A stretch of DNA of 64,000 nucleotides from Streptomyces sp. NBC_00271 (GCF_036178845.1 NZ_CP108070.1:9610001-9674000), one strand, 5' to 3'; positions 1 to 11,416 are shown, numbered from the stretch's first letter. Notes: generated from the letters alone by a model not told the origin. Made by a program: numbers and translations.

Positions 1-1701
<1,701 letters not shown>

Positions 1702-1702
<1 letters not shown>

Positions 1703-2586
1703 CAGCGGATGGCTCCCTTGCCGAGGTCCGCGATGATCTGCTTGGCGCCGATCGCGAAGACGATCAGCAGTGGGATGAGGGCGAGAAGTGCGCCGGTCAT
1801 GACCATTCCGTAGTCGGTGGTGCCGTGGACACCGTTCAGCTGGGAGAGCGCGACCTGGAGGGTCACGTTGTTCGGGTTGGTGAGGGCGATCAGCGGCCAG
1901 GCGTAGTCGTTCCACTGGCCCATGAAGGTGAAGATGCCGAGGAAGGCGAGGCCCGGCCGGACCACCGGGAGCGCCACGTGCCAGTACTGGCGCAGGAAGC
2001 CCGCCCCGTCCAGCTTGGAGGCGTCGATCAGCTCGTCGTGGATCGCGCTCTTCATGTACTGGCGCATCCAGAAGATGCCGAACGCGTTGGCCGCCGCCGG
2101 GACGATCAGCGCGGTCATCGATCCGATCCAGCCCAGCTTCGCCATGATCACGAACTGGGGGATCGCCTGGAGCTGCGCCGGGACCATGAAGATGACCATC
2201 ATCAGCGCGAACAGCACCCGGCGGCCCGGGAACTGGAACTTGGCGAACACGAACGCGGCCAGCGAGTCGAAGAACAGGACCAGGACGGTCACCGAGCACG
2301 CGACCAGCAGCGAGTTGAACATCGACCCGAAGAAGTCGACGTTGTCGAAGAGGTGGCGGACGTTCTCGAGGAAGTGCGAGCCGGGCAGCAGCTTCGGCGG
2401 GTAGGAGAAGATCTCCGTCGACGAGTGCGTCGACATGATCACGGCCCAGTAGAACGGGAAGACCGAGAGCAGCAGACCGATGATCAGGGAGAGGTGGAGG
2501 GCGATGCCCCGGCGCCGTGACCCCTTGATGGTCGACGTGCGCCCCGCCCCCTTCATGGAGGCCGATGAACCCTTGAGGATTGCCAT
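1702..2586 (-). CDS. Carbohydrate ABC transporter permease, MalG/CUT1 type
   Basis: Inner-membrane permease of 294 aa with a basic N-terminus and about six membrane segments. The EAA-type loop that docks the ATPase reads IDASKLDGAGFLRQYW followed by a proline. It pairs with the permease encoded just upstream to form the channel of a sugar importer. A GGGAGG ribosome site overlaps the stop of the upstream gene 12 bases before the ATG. No ATPase gene is present in the operon, as is usual for Streptomyces sugar importers that share the MsiK ATPase; use of MsiK here is inferred. Confidence 0.9.
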
Positions 2587-2598
2587 GGTGGGGCCTCC

Positions 2599-3561
2599 CT
2601 AGTCTTCGCCCCGGCGCTGCACCAGGCGCCAGTTGATGATCGAGAAGATGATGACGACGAGGAAGATGCCCCAGGCCACGGCGGCGCCGTAACCGAAGTC
2701 GTTGTTGTCGAAGGTCTGCTGGAAGAAGTAGAGGACCATCGTCTGGCCCGAGTGGCCGGGGCCGCCCGCGAACGACGAGTTGTTGTCCGTGGTCTGCAGC
2801 AGCACCTGCGGTTCGGAGAAGGTCTGCAGGCCCGTGACCGTCGAGATGATGAGCACGAACAGCAGCACCGGACGCATCAGCGGCAGCGTGATCCGGAAGA
2901 AGGTCTGGATGGGTCCGGCGCCGTCCACCCGCGCCGCCTCGTACAGCTCGCCCGGGATCGTCTGGAGCCCCGCGAGGAAGATGATCGCGTTGTAGCCGGT
3001 CCACTGCCAGGTCATCAGCGTGGCGATGGCGACCTTGATGCCCCACGGAGTGTTCAGCCAGGCCACCTGGTCGAGGCCGACCGCCTGGAGCAAGGCGTTC
3101 GCCAGACCGAAGTTGGTGGAGAAGACCGAGCCGAAGATGATCGCGACCGCGACGATCGAGGTGACGTTCGGCAGGAAGTAGGCGAACCGGTAGAGGTTCT
3201 TGAAGCGGACGGCCGAGTTGAGCATCACGGCCGTGACCATCGATAGGAAGATCATCGGGAAGGTGGCCAGCGCCCAGATGATGATCGTGTTCCCGATCGA
3301 GGTCCAGAACTGGGTGTCCGACAGCAGATAGCGGTACTGCGAGAGCCCCGCGAACTCCATCGAGCCGAGGCCGTCCCAGCGGTGGAACGACAGATAGAGC
3401 GAGAAGCCGACCGGGATCAGACCGAAGGCGAGGAACAGCAGATAGAAGGGGGAGATCGCGGCGTACAGCCGCCAGTAGCTGAGGATGCCCTTCTTGGGGT
3501 GGGTGACAGGGGCCTTGGAGAGGGCCGCGGGAGGCGTGTCGACCACGGGTGCGGTAGCCAT
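2599..3561 (-). CDS. Carbohydrate ABC transporter permease, MalF/CUT1 type
   Basis: Permease of 320 aa starting at MATAPVVDT. The ATG at 3561 shares its A with the TGA of the binding-protein gene (TGATG), which is why this start is preferred over one 13 codons upstream. The protein has six predicted membrane segments and an EAA loop around LYEAARVDGAGPIQTFF. It forms a heterodimer with the MalG-like permease. The substrate is unknown, but flanking GH2, GH4 and GH38 enzymes suggest galactose- or mannose-containing oligosaccharides (inference). Confidence 0.9.
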   Translation of the reverse strand: MATAPVVDTPPAALSKAPVTHPKKGILSYWRLYAAISPFYLLFLAFGLIPVGFSLYLSFHRWDGLGSMEFAGLSQYRYLLSDTQFWTSIGNTIIIWALATFPMIFLSMVTAVMLNSAVRFKNLYRFAYFLPNVTSIVAVAIIFGSVFSTNFGLANALLQAVGLDQVAWLNTPWGIKVAIATLMTWQWTGYNAIIFLAGLQTIPGELYEAARVDGAGPIQTFFRITLPLMRPVLLFVLIISTVTGLQTFSEPQVLLQTTDNNSSFAGGPGHSGQTMVLYFFQQTFDNNDFGYGAAVAWGIFLVVIIFSIINWRLVQRRGED

Positions 3562-4856
3562 CAGTAACTCACCCCCAGGTGGTCCGCGATGCGCCGGCAC
3601 TTGCTCATGGCGTCCCTCCAGGCCTTGTCCGGGTCCTTGCCGAGGACGGAGAAGTTCCGCAGCTCGTCGTTGATCGGGGTACTCAGCGCGATGTCGTACG
3701 GGCTGTTGAAGGCGACCGGGATGTTCTGCGCCGCCGGACCGAAGACGTCCATGGTGACCTGGTCGCCGAAGAAGGCGTCGGGTTCACGCAGCTTCTTCAT
3801 CGCGTAGGACGCCGGGGTCGAGGGGAAGAGCACCGAGTCGACGAAGCCCTGCGCCTGGTTGCCCGCGTCGAGCATCCAGGTGATCATCTCGAAGGCCTTC
3901 TCGGGCTCCCGGCACGCCTTGGTGATCGCGAGGAACGAGCCGCCGATGTTCGAGGGACCGCCCGGACACGCGGCCACCCGCCACTTGCCCTTGGTCCTCG
4001 GCACGTTGAGCTTGATGTCGCCGGCCGCCCAGGAGGCGTTCAGCTGGCTGGGCAGCAGACCCCGCTCGGTGGCCGAGGTGTTGTCGGCCGTACCGTTGAT
4101 GATCTTCGAGACCAGTCCGCGACGGGTGGCCTCGACGGAACGGTCCCAGGCGGTGCGTACATGCTCCTGGTCGCCGATGAAGTGCCGGTCCTTGTCGACG
4201 AACCGCTTGGTCGTCTGGTTGACCGAGATGCCGAAGACGCTGAGCGCGTCGGTCAGGATGAACGTGCCGGGGAGGCGCTTCTTCAGCTGCTCGCCGGCCG
4301 CGAAGAACTGGTCCCAGGTGGCCAGCTCCTTCGAGACGTCCTCGGGCTCGTACGCCAGTCCGGCCTTCTGGAAGACGGCGGGCTGGTAGTAGTGCGCGAC
4401 CGGACCGCAGTCGATCGGGAAGCCCACCATCGAACCGTCCGGGGCTATGCCCTGATCCCACTTCCAGGGCAGGTACTGGTCCTTGAGCTTCTCGGCACCG
4501 AGCGTGCGCAGGTCCACGAACTGGTCGGAGTTGGGCAGATACGAGGCCATGTCCTCGCCCTTGAGCCCGGCGATGTCCGGGATGTGGGCGCGTCCGGTCA
4601 TCGTGGTCATCAGCTTCGAGCGGTAGTAGCCGCCGATCTGGATGGCCTGCAGATTCACCGCGCTGTCGTAGCGGGCCTTGGCGTCCTGGACGACTTTCGG
4701 GCTCAGCCCGCCGCTCCAGTACCACAGGACCATGTTGCGTCCGGTCGAGCCGGTCGGAACGCCGCAGCCGGTCGCCAGGCCGCTCAGCGCCGTGGCGGCC
4801 GTACCGCCCAGGCCGGCGCGCAGCAGGCCCCTTCGTGAGAGCCGCACAGCTCCCAC
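3561..4856 (-). CDS. Sugar ABC transporter substrate-binding lipoprotein, Tat type
   Basis: Extracellular solute-binding protein family 1, 431 aa. The N-terminus carries a twin-arginine motif (SRRGLLRAG) and a lipobox ending in ATGC near residue 31, so the protein is probably exported folded and lipid-anchored. The GTG at 4856 is used; a second in-frame GTG at 4847 is possible because neither has an ideal ribosome site. It captures the sugar for the two coupled permeases downstream. The leader contains a degenerate 12-bp tandem repeat. Confidence 0.88.
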   Translation of the reverse strand: MGAVRLSRRGLLRAGLGGTAATALSGLATGCGVPTGSTGRNMVLWYWSGGLSPKVVQDAKARYDSAVNLQAIQIGGYYRSKLMTTMTGRAHIPDIAGLKGEDMASYLPNSDQFVDLRTLGAEKLKDQYLPWKWDQGIAPDGSMVGFPIDCGPVAHYYQPAVFQKAGLAYEPEDVSKELATWDQFFAAGEQLKKRLPGTFILTDALSVFGISVNQTTKRFVDKDRHFIGDQEHVRTAWDRSVEATRRGLVSKIINGTADNTSATERGLLPSQLNASWAAGDIKLNVPRTKGKWRVAACPGGPSNIGGSFLAITKACREPEKAFEMITWMLDAGNQAQGFVDSVLFPSTPASYAMKKLREPDAFFGDQVTMDVFGPAAQNIPVAFNSPYDIALSTPINDELRNFSVLGKDPDKAWRDAMSKCRRIADHLGVSY

Positions 4857-4885
4857 CGCCTTTCGGATCTTTTCGGTCTTCGCGT

Positions 4886-5021
4886 ACGAGGGGTCTTACG
4901 TGGGGTCTTGCAAGGGGTCGTGCGTGGGGTGTTTCGCGTTGCGATGCGTGGGGTCATGCGCGTCATACGTGCCGTGCGTGTCATGCGGGGGGGTCTTACG
5001 GGGTGTTGCGCGTGGGGTCAT
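4886..5021. repeat. Degenerate 12-bp tandem repeat array between pfkB and the ABC operon
   Basis: On the plus strand the units 4886-4897, 4898-4909, 4910-4921, 4922-4933 and 4946-4957 follow the consensus RCGWGGGGTCTT. Further diverged copies run to about 5021, and the last few bases overlap the pfkB stop. On the minus strand each unit gives ACCCCACG. The array fills almost the whole gap of about 160 bp and lies in the leader of the binding-protein gene, so it could be a simple expansion or a multi-site operator. Confidence 0.75.
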
Positions 5022-6055
5022 CGGGGTGCGCCCGCCCGACGCGTGGCGTCGGGCGGGGTCACGGGGGCGGGACGGACGGGCGGGCCCGGGTCCGCCGGGA
5101 CGCGGTCGGCCAGGAAGCCGTACGCGCGCCGCAGTTCACGGTCTTCGAGCGACTGCCACCAGTGGTGGACGCCGTACCAGCCGGGCGCCGCAAGCGCACC
5201 GCCGTGCCGCTGTACGGACAGGCCCGCGGCCAGCACCGCGAAGCGCAGCCGCTCCTCCAGCGGCCAGCCGCCGAGCGAGGCGGCGACGAAGCTCGCGCCG
5301 AAGACGTCTCCGGCGCCTGTCGCGTCCAGGACGTCGACGGGGAGGGCGGGCACCTCCGCGTACTCGCCCGTCGTCTGGTCCACCGCGACCGCGCCGTCGC
5401 CGCCCCGGGTGACCACGGCGACCGGCACCAGCTCGGTCAGCGTGCTCAGGGCCGCGACCGCGCTCTCGGTGCGCGTGTACGCCATCGCCTCCGTCTCGTT
5501 CGGGAGGAAGGCGTGGCACAGGGAAAGCTGGTCGAGGAGGTCCCGGGACCACTGTTGTGTGGGGTCCCAGCCGACGTCCGCGTAGATCTGCGTGCCGGCC
5601 GCGGCGGCCTTGGCGAGCCAGGCGCGCGGTTCGGCCTCGATGTGCACGAGGGCGGTGCGCGCCTCGGGCGGGTCGCCCATCAGCTCGTCCTGCGAGTACG
5701 GCGGTTCCTGGCCGTGGGTGACCAGGGCCCGGTCGTTGCCGTGCGCCAGCGAGACGGTGACGGGAGTGTGCCAGCCGTCCGCGGTGCGGGACAGGGAGAG
5801 GTCGATGCCCTCCTGGTCGGCGAGGACCTCACGGCAGTACGCGCCGTAGTAGTCGTCGCCGAAGACCGTGGCCAGGGAGGTGCGCAGGCCGAACCGGGAG
5901 GCCGCGACCGCCAGGTTGGCGATGCCGCCGGGGCTCACTCCCATTCCCTCGGTCCAGATCTCCTCGCCGGCCGTCGGCGGCTTCCCCAGTCCGGTGAGAA
6001 CGAGGTCGTAGAAGAGCAGCCCGGTCAGCATCACATCGGGCCGTTCGTCACCCAC
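5018..6055 (-). CDS. PfkB-family carbohydrate kinase
   Basis: ATP-dependent kinase of about 345 aa in the ribokinase/PfkB fold. The N-terminal half has the sugar-site glycine motif (SPGGIANLAVAASRFG) and the C-terminal half the signature DATGAGDVFGASF, whose aspartate is the catalytic base. The GTG at 6055 lies 8 bases after GAGAGG; a GTG at 6061 is too close to that site. The gene is divergent from the DeoR regulator and upstream of the ABC operon, separated by the 12-bp repeats. It probably phosphorylates a sugar released or imported by this locus, and could supply the phosphosugar needed if the GH4 enzyme is phospho-specific (inference). Confidence 0.88.
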   Translation of the reverse strand: MGDERPDVMLTGLLFYDLVLTGLGKPPTAGEEIWTEGMGVSPGGIANLAVAASRFGLRTSLATVFGDDYYGAYCREVLADQEGIDLSLSRTADGWHTPVTVSLAHGNDRALVTHGQEPPYSQDELMGDPPEARTALVHIEAEPRAWLAKAAAAGTQIYADVGWDPTQQWSRDLLDQLSLCHAFLPNETEAMAYTRTESAVAALSTLTELVPVAVVTRGGDGAVAVDQTTGEYAEVPALPVDVLDATGAGDVFGASFVAASLGGWPLEERLRFAVLAAGLSVQRHGGALAAPGWYGVHHWWQSLEDRELRRAYGFLADRVPADPGPPVRPAPVTPPDATRRAGAPR

Positions 6056-6160
6056 GAGCACATCCTCTCGTCAAAAGTCTGCAAGCGGTGCACAGGATCG
6101 TGCGCGCCTCTGGCCAATTTGGCAAGAGTCGAGCAGAACTGAGCATAGAAATGATTGGGA
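6056..6160. promoter_or_regulatory. Divergent control region, pfkB / deoR
   Basis: About 105 bp separate the divergent kinase and DeoR genes. A short palindrome GCCAATTTGGC (6113-6123) sits near the middle and is a possible DeoR operator. No convincing pair of -35 and -10 boxes was recognised. Confidence 0.35.
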
Positions 6161-6949
6161 ATGACGAGTACTGTTCACAGGGTGCTGGCAGAGCGACGAC
6201 ATCAACTCATCCTGCGGGCCCTGCGCTCCGGCGGGCCCGCAGCCGTGACCGATCTCTCCGAACAGCTGGGCGTGAGCCCCGCCACGGTCCGCCGTGACCT
6301 GCTGAAACTGGAGGAGGAAGGCCTGCTCACGCGGGTGCACGGCGGGGCGGTCGTGGAGGAGGGCGACCAGCCCTTCGCCGAGGTCGCCGAGGTCCGTGTG
6401 GCCGAGAAGGACGCCATCGCGGAGCGCGCCGCCTCGATGGTCCAGGACGGCCAGTCCGTCCTGCTGGACATCGGCACCACCGCCTACCGGCTGGCCCGGC
6501 AGCTGCACGGCCGCCGGATCACCGTGATCACCAGCAATCTGGTGGTCTACGAGGAGCTGGTGGACGACGAGGACATAGAGCTGGTGCTGCTCGGCGGAAT
6601 GGTCCGCCGTGAGTACCGCTCCCTGGTCGGCTTCCTCACCGAGGACAACCTGCGCCAACTGCATGCCGACTGGCTGTTCCTCGGTACCAGCGGGGTACGG
6701 CCCGGCGGGCAGGTGATGGACACCACCGTCGTCGAGGTGCCGGTCAAGCGGGCCATGATCGAGGCGGGCGACAAGGTCGTCCTGCTCGCCGACCGCGCGA
6801 AGTTCCCGGGTACGGGGATGGCGCGGGTCTGCGGCCCCGAGGAGCTGGACGTGGTGGTGACGAACGGCCCGCTGGACCCGGCGACGCGGTCGTCGTTGGA
6901 AGAGGCGGGCGTGCAAGTGGTCGTGACAGGAAAGGCGGAAACGGCGTGA
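6161..6949 (+). CDS. DeoR-family transcriptional regulator
   Basis: Sugar-metabolism regulator of about 262 aa. The N-terminal winged helix-turn-helix (VTDLSEQLGVSPATVRRDLLKLEEEGLLTRVHGGA) is followed by a DeoR effector domain of the phosphosugar-isomerase fold (SVLLDIGTTAYRLARQL; ITSNL). This family usually represses and is relieved by a phosphorylated sugar, which fits the adjacent kinase. The ATG at 6161 is chosen; a TTG two codons earlier is possible and neither has a clear ribosome site. The stop overlaps the GH4 start (GTGA), so regulator and glycosidase are co-translated. Confidence 0.9.
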   Translation: MTSTVHRVLAERRHQLILRALRSGGPAAVTDLSEQLGVSPATVRRDLLKLEEEGLLTRVHGGAVVEEGDQPFAEVAEVRVAEKDAIAERAASMVQDGQSVLLDIGTTAYRLARQLHGRRITVITSNLVVYEELVDDEDIELVLLGGMVRREYRSLVGFLTEDNLRQLHADWLFLGTSGVRPGGQVMDTTVVEVPVKRAMIEAGDKVVLLADRAKFPGTGMARVCGPEELDVVVTNGPLDPATRSSLEEAGVQVVVTGKAETA

Positions 6950-8283
6950 AGCTGACGATTCTGGGTGGCGGCGGATTCCGGGTGCCGCTCGTGTACGGGG
7001 CGCTCCTCGGGGACCGCGCCGAGGGCCGCGTCACCCATGTCGTGCTGCATGACGTGGACGCCGGACGGCTCACGGCCGTCGCCCGGGTGCTGGCCGAGCA
7101 GGCGAAGGACCTGCCGGACGCCCCCGAGGTGTCCTTCACCACCGACCTCGACGACGCCCTGCGCGGCGCCGACTTCATCTTCTCCGCGATCCGCGTCGGC
7201 GGCCTCGCGGGACGTGCCGACGACGAGCGGGTGGCCCTCGCGGAGGGCGTCCTCGGCCAGGAGACGGTCGGCGCCGGCGGCATCGCGTACGGCCTGCGCA
7301 CGGTCCCCGTGGCCGTGGACATCGCCCAGCGGGTGGCCCGGCTCGCCCCCGACGCCTGGGTCATCAACTTCACCAACCCGGCCGGACTGGTCACCGAGGC
7401 CATGTCCCGGCACCTCGGCGACCGCGTCATCGGCATCTGCGACTCGCCGGTCGGCCTCGGCCGCCGCATCGCCACCGTCCTGGGCGCCAACCCCCGCGAG
7501 GCCTGGATCGACTACGTCGGCCTCAACCACCTCGGCTGGGTGCGCGGGCTGCGCGTCGCGGGCCGCGACGAGCTGCCGCGGCTGCTCGCCGACCCCGAGC
7601 TGCTCGGCTCCTTCGAGGAGGGCAAGCTCTTCGGCGTGGAGTGGCTGCAGTCCCTGGGCGCCGTCCCGAACGAGTACCTGCACTACTACTACTTCAACCG
7701 GGAGGCCGTCCGGGCCTACCAGCAGGCGGAGAAGACCCGCGGCGCGTTCCTGCGCGACCAGCAGGAACAGTTCTACGCCGAGATGAAGCGCCCGGACACC
7801 GCCGCGCTGAGCGCCTGGGACCGTACGCGGGCCGAGCGCGAGGCCACCTACATGGCGGAGAACCGGGACGCGGCGGGCGCGGGCGAACGCGACGCCGACG
7901 ACCTCTCCGGCGGCTACGAGAAGGTGGCGCTCGCCCTGATGCGGGCCATCGCCCGCGACGAGCGCACCACGCTCATCCTCAACGTCCGCAACCGCGGCAC
8001 GCTGGGCGTGCTCGACACGGAGGCCGTCATCGAGGTGCCCTGCCTCGTCGACGCCAACGGCGCCCACCCGGTCGCCGTCGACCCGCTGCCCGACCACGCC
8101 AGCGGACTGGTCTGCGCGGTCAAGGCGGTGGAGCGCGAGGTCCTGTCCGCCGCCGAGTCCGGCTCGCGCACGACCGCCGTCAAGGCCTTCGCCCTGCACC
8201 CGCTCGTCGACTCCGTGAACGTGGCCCGCCGTCTGGTCGAGGGGTACACGTCGGTCCACCCCGGCCTGGCGTACCTTAAGTAA
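6946..8283 (+). CDS. GH4 NAD-dependent glycosidase (6-phospho-beta-glucosidase-like)
   Basis: Family 4 glycosidase of 445 aa that uses NAD+ and a divalent metal in an oxidation-elimination mechanism. Visible signatures are the dinucleotide loop LGGGGFRVP at the N-terminus, INFTNPAG, the metal-binding cysteine in GICDSPVG, and the histidine in LNHLGW. The GTG start overlaps the deoR stop by four bases. Many GH4 enzymes act on 6-phospho-glycosides delivered by a PTS. Here the importer is an ABC system, so either the sugar is phosphorylated inside the cell, perhaps by the adjacent PfkB kinase, or this enzyme takes unphosphorylated substrates. Sequence alone does not decide. Confidence 0.9.
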   Translation: MKLTILGGGGFRVPLVYGALLGDRAEGRVTHVVLHDVDAGRLTAVARVLAEQAKDLPDAPEVSFTTDLDDALRGADFIFSAIRVGGLAGRADDERVALAEGVLGQETVGAGGIAYGLRTVPVAVDIAQRVARLAPDAWVINFTNPAGLVTEAMSRHLGDRVIGICDSPVGLGRRIATVLGANPREAWIDYVGLNHLGWVRGLRVAGRDELPRLLADPELLGSFEEGKLFGVEWLQSLGAVPNEYLHYYYFNREAVRAYQQAEKTRGAFLRDQQEQFYAEMKRPDTAALSAWDRTRAEREATYMAENRDAAGAGERDADDLSGGYEKVALALMRAIARDERTTLILNVRNRGTLGVLDTEAVIEVPCLVDANGAHPVAVDPLPDHASGLVCAVKAVEREVLSAAESGSRTTAVKAFALHPLVDSVNVARRLVEGYTSVHPGLAYLK

Positions 8284-8289
8284 GCGCTT
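8282..8289. promoter_or_regulatory. AAGCGCTT palindrome, possible LacI-type operator
   Basis: An 8-bp palindrome in the context GTAAGCGCTTTCC lies in the 44-bp gap between the GH4 and GH38 genes. It resembles the core of LacI-family operators, but it is short and no LacI gene is adjacent, so chance is possible. Confidence 0.2.
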
Positions 8290-8327
8290 TCCCCCTTTCT
8301 TGGCTTCTTGGCTCCTGGAGACCTCAC

Positions 8328-11300
8328 ATGCACGACGAACGCCGCCGGATCGAGGAGCGCGTCGCACGCGTCCACGACCAGCGCATCAAGCCCGCGATCT
8401 ACGCCGCCTCGGTGCCCTTCGAGGTCGAGGCCTGGCAGGCGCCCGGCGAGCCGGTCCCCTTCGAGGAGGCCGCCGCGGCGCCGTACAAGCCCTTCGCGAT
8501 GGACACCCCCTGGGGTCCGCCGTGGGGCACCACCTGGTTCCGGATGCGCGGCTCGGTTCCCGCGGACTGGACGGGCAAGCGCGTCGAGGCCGTCTTCGAC
8601 CTCGGCTTCGTGGGCGACTGGCCCGGCAACCAGGCCGAGGCGCTCGTCCACCTCCCGGACGGGGTCCCGCTGAAGGCGGTCAACCCGCAGAACCAGTACG
8701 TGCCGATCGCCCACCCGGCCGCGGGCGGCGAGGAGATCCACTACCTGGTCGAGGCGGCCTCCAACCCCGACATCCTTGCCAACGACTTCGCGGGCCCGAC
8801 CCCGCTCGGCGACCGCCTCACCGCCGGTGACAAGCCGCTCTACACCTTCAAGCGCGCCGACATCGCCGTCCTCGACGAGAACGTCTGGCACCTCGACCTC
8901 GACGTCCAGGTGCTGCGCGAGCTGATGCTGGAGCTGGGCGAGCTCGACCCGCGCCGCCACGAGATCATGATCGCGCTGGACCAGGCGATGGACGCCCTCG
9001 ACCTGGACGACATCTCCGGGACGGCCGCCGCCGCCCGCGCGGTGCTGGCCCCCACCCTGGCCAAGCCCGCGCACGCCAGCGCCCACACCCTCTCCGCGGC
9101 CGGGCACGCGCACATCGACTCCGCCTGGCTGTGGCCGATCCGCGAGACCAAGCGCAAGACCTCCCGCACCTTCTCGAACGTCACCGCGCTCGCCGAGGAG
9201 TACGAGGAGCTGGTCTTCGCCTGCTCGCAGGCCCAGCAGTACGAGTGGGTGCGCGACAACTACCCGCACGTGTGGGAGCGCATCAAGAAGGCCGTCGCCG
9301 ACGGGAACTGGGCCCCGGTCGGCGGGATGTGGGTGGAGGCCGACGGCAACCTGCCCGGCGGCGAGGCGCTGGCCCGCCAGCTCATCCACGGCAAGCGGTT
9401 CTTCATCGAGCACTTCGGCATCGAGACCAAGGGCGTCTGGCTGCCGGACTCCTTCGGCTACAACGCGGCCTACCCGCAGCTCGCCAAGCTCGCCGGCAAC
9501 GACTGGTTCCTGACCCAGAAGCTCTCCTGGAACCAGACCAACAAGCTGCCCCACCACAGCTTCTGGTGGGAGGGCCTCGACGGCACCCGCATCTTCACGC
9601 ACTTCCCGCCCGTCGACACCTACAACGTCGAGTTCTCCGGCAAGGAGATGGCGCACGCCGTCCGCAACTACCAGGACAAGGGCCGCGGTACGACCTCGCT
9701 GGCCCCCTTCGGCCACGGTGACGGCGGTGGCGGCCCCACCCGCGAGATGATGGAACGCGCCCGCCGGCTGGCGAGCCTGGAGGGTTCGGCGAAGGTCAGG
9801 GTCGAGCACCCGGACGCCTTCTTCGCCACCGCCCGCGAGGAGATCCCCCAGGACCAGGTCTGGTCCGGTGAGCTGTACTTGGAGCTGCACCGCGCCACCT
9901 ACACCTCGCAGGCCCGCACCAAGCAGGGCAACCGGCGCAGCGAACACCGCATGCGCGAGGCCGAGTTGTGGGCGACCACCGCCGCCGTGAACGCGCCGGG
10001 CTACTCCTACCCGTACGAGAAGCTCGACCGGCTCTGGAAGACGGTCCTGCTCCACCAGTTCCACGACATCCTGCCCGGTTCGTCCATCGCCTGGGTGCAC
10101 CGGGAGGCCGAGGCGGAGTACGCGCGGGTGGCCAAGGAGGTCGAGGCGATCACGGCCGAGGCCGTGGCCGCGCTGGGCACGGGCGAGACCCGGGTGTTCA
10201 ACACCAGCCCGGTCGACCGCGCCGAGGTGGTCCGCACCTCCGTCGGCATCCCGATGTACGCCGAAGTCCCCGCGGGCGGCAGCGCGTTGCTCGACGCGGC
10301 TGAGCCCCCGCGGCCGGTGACCGTCGAAGGCCGCGTCCTCGACAACGGCCTGGTCCGCGTCGAGCTGGCCGAGGACGGCACACTGACCTCCGTACGCGAC
10401 CTGACGGCCGACCGTGAGGTCCTCGCCGACAAGGGCAACCTGCTCCGTCTGCACAGCGACCTCCCGAACTACTGGGACGCCTGGGACATCGACAAGCACT
10501 ACAAGAACCGCTACACGGACCTGCTCGACGCCGAGTCCGTCACGGTCGTCGAGGACGGCCCGCTGCTCGGCGCGCTGAAGGTGGAGCGCGCCTTCGGCAA
10601 GGGCTCCCGGATCGTCCAGACGATCACCGTGCGGGCCGGCAGCCGCCGGATCGACGTCGAGACCGAGATCGACTGGCACGAGGCGGAGAAGATCCTCAAG
10701 GCGGCCTTCCCGGTCGACATCCGGGCCCCGCACTCCTCCGCGGAGATCCAGTTCGGCCATGTCCAGCGGCCCACGCACACCAACACCAGCTGGGAGTCGG
10801 CCCGCTTCGAGGTCTACGGCCACCGCTGGGTGCACATCGCCGAGCCCGGCTACGGCGTCGCGGTCATCAACGACTCGACGTACGGCCACGACGTCTCCCG
10901 CACGGTCCGCGAGGACGGCGGTACGACCACGACCGTACGCCTGTCCCTCGTGCGCGCCCCGCGGGTGCCGGACCCCGAGGCCGACCAGGGCAAGCACCGC
11001 TTCACCTACGCGCTGCTGCCGGGTGCGAGCATCGAGGACGCGATCGCGGAGGGCTACGCGCTCAACCTGCCGCTGCGGGTGGCGGATTCGGCCGGTCCGG
11101 CCGAGCCCGTCGTCTCCGTCGACGGGGAGGGCGTGACCATCGAGGCGGTCAAGCTCGCCGACGACGCCTCGGGCGATGTCGTCGTACGCCTCTACGAGTC
11201 CCGCGGCGGTCGCGGCACCGGCACCCTGCGCACCGGCTTCCCGCTCGCGGGGGCCCAGGTGACCGACCTCCTGGAGCGCCCGCTGACCACGGCCGACACG

Positions 11301-11375
11301 GACGGGAACACGGTTGCGGTCGTGCTGCGCCCCTTCGAGGTGCGGACGCTGCGGCTGGCCGTGGCGAAGGCGTGA
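8328..11375 (+). CDS. GH38 alpha-mannosidase
   Basis: Glycoside hydrolase family 38 retaining alpha-mannosidase, 1015 aa, the usual length. The N-terminal GH38 domain contains the zinc-site motif GHAHIDSAWLWPIRETKRK near residue 260 and the nucleophile-region motif WLPDSFGYN near residue 370. The middle domain and C-terminal beta-sandwich follow. No signal peptide is seen, so it should act in the cytoplasm on imported mannosides. A CTGGAG ribosome site lies 7 bases before the ATG. With GH2 and GH4 neighbours it completes a glycan-dismantling set and is probably part of the deoR-GH4 operon. Confidence 0.93.
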   Translation: MHDERRRIEERVARVHDQRIKPAIYAASVPFEVEAWQAPGEPVPFEEAAAAPYKPFAMDTPWGPPWGTTWFRMRGSVPADWTGKRVEAVFDLGFVGDWPGNQAEALVHLPDGVPLKAVNPQNQYVPIAHPAAGGEEIHYLVEAASNPDILANDFAGPTPLGDRLTAGDKPLYTFKRADIAVLDENVWHLDLDVQVLRELMLELGELDPRRHEIMIALDQAMDALDLDDISGTAAAARAVLAPTLAKPAHASAHTLSAAGHAHIDSAWLWPIRETKRKTSRTFSNVTALAEEYEELVFACSQAQQYEWVRDNYPHVWERIKKAVADGNWAPVGGMWVEADGNLPGGEALARQLIHGKRFFIEHFGIETKGVWLPDSFGYNAAYPQLAKLAGNDWFLTQKLSWNQTNKLPHHSFWWEGLDGTRIFTHFPPVDTYNVEFSGKEMAHAVRNYQDKGRGTTSLAPFGHGDGGGGPTREMMERARRLASLEGSAKVRVEHPDAFFATAREEIPQDQVWSGELYLELHRATYTSQARTKQGNRRSEHRMREAELWATTAAVNAPGYSYPYEKLDRLWKTVLLHQFHDILPGSSIAWVHREAEAEYARVAKEVEAITAEAVAALGTGETRVFNTSPVDRAEVVRTSVGIPMYAEVPAGGSALLDAAEPPRPVTVEGRVLDNGLVRVELAEDGTLTSVRDLTADREVLADKGNLLRLHSDLPNYWDAWDIDKHYKNRYTDLLDAESVTVVEDGPLLGALKVERAFGKGSRIVQTITVRAGSRRIDVETEIDWHEAEKILKAAFPVDIRAPHSSAEIQFGHVQRPTHTNTSWESARFEVYGHRWVHIAEPGYGVAVINDSTYGHDVSRTVREDGGTTTTVRLSLVRAPRVPDPEADQGKHRFTYALLPGASIEDAIAEGYALNLPLRVADSAGPAEPVVSVDGEGVTIEAVKLADDASGDVVVRLYESRGGRGTGTLRTGFPLAGAQVTDLLERPLTTADTDGNTVAVVLRPFEVRTLRLAVAKA

Positions 11376-11416
11376 CCCCAGTTTCCATGAAGTATTAAGG
11401 AAACGGTAAAGAGCCT

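Noticed and set aside
6113..6123. GCCAATTTGGC as the defined DeoR operator
   Set aside because: Palindromes of this length occur by chance. It is kept only as a low-confidence note in the intergenic entry.
6547..10997. Very long antisense open frames opposite the GH4 and GH38 genes
   Set aside because: They are mirror frames of strongly recognised genes, rich in Arg/Gly/Val with no domain, as expected in high-GC DNA.
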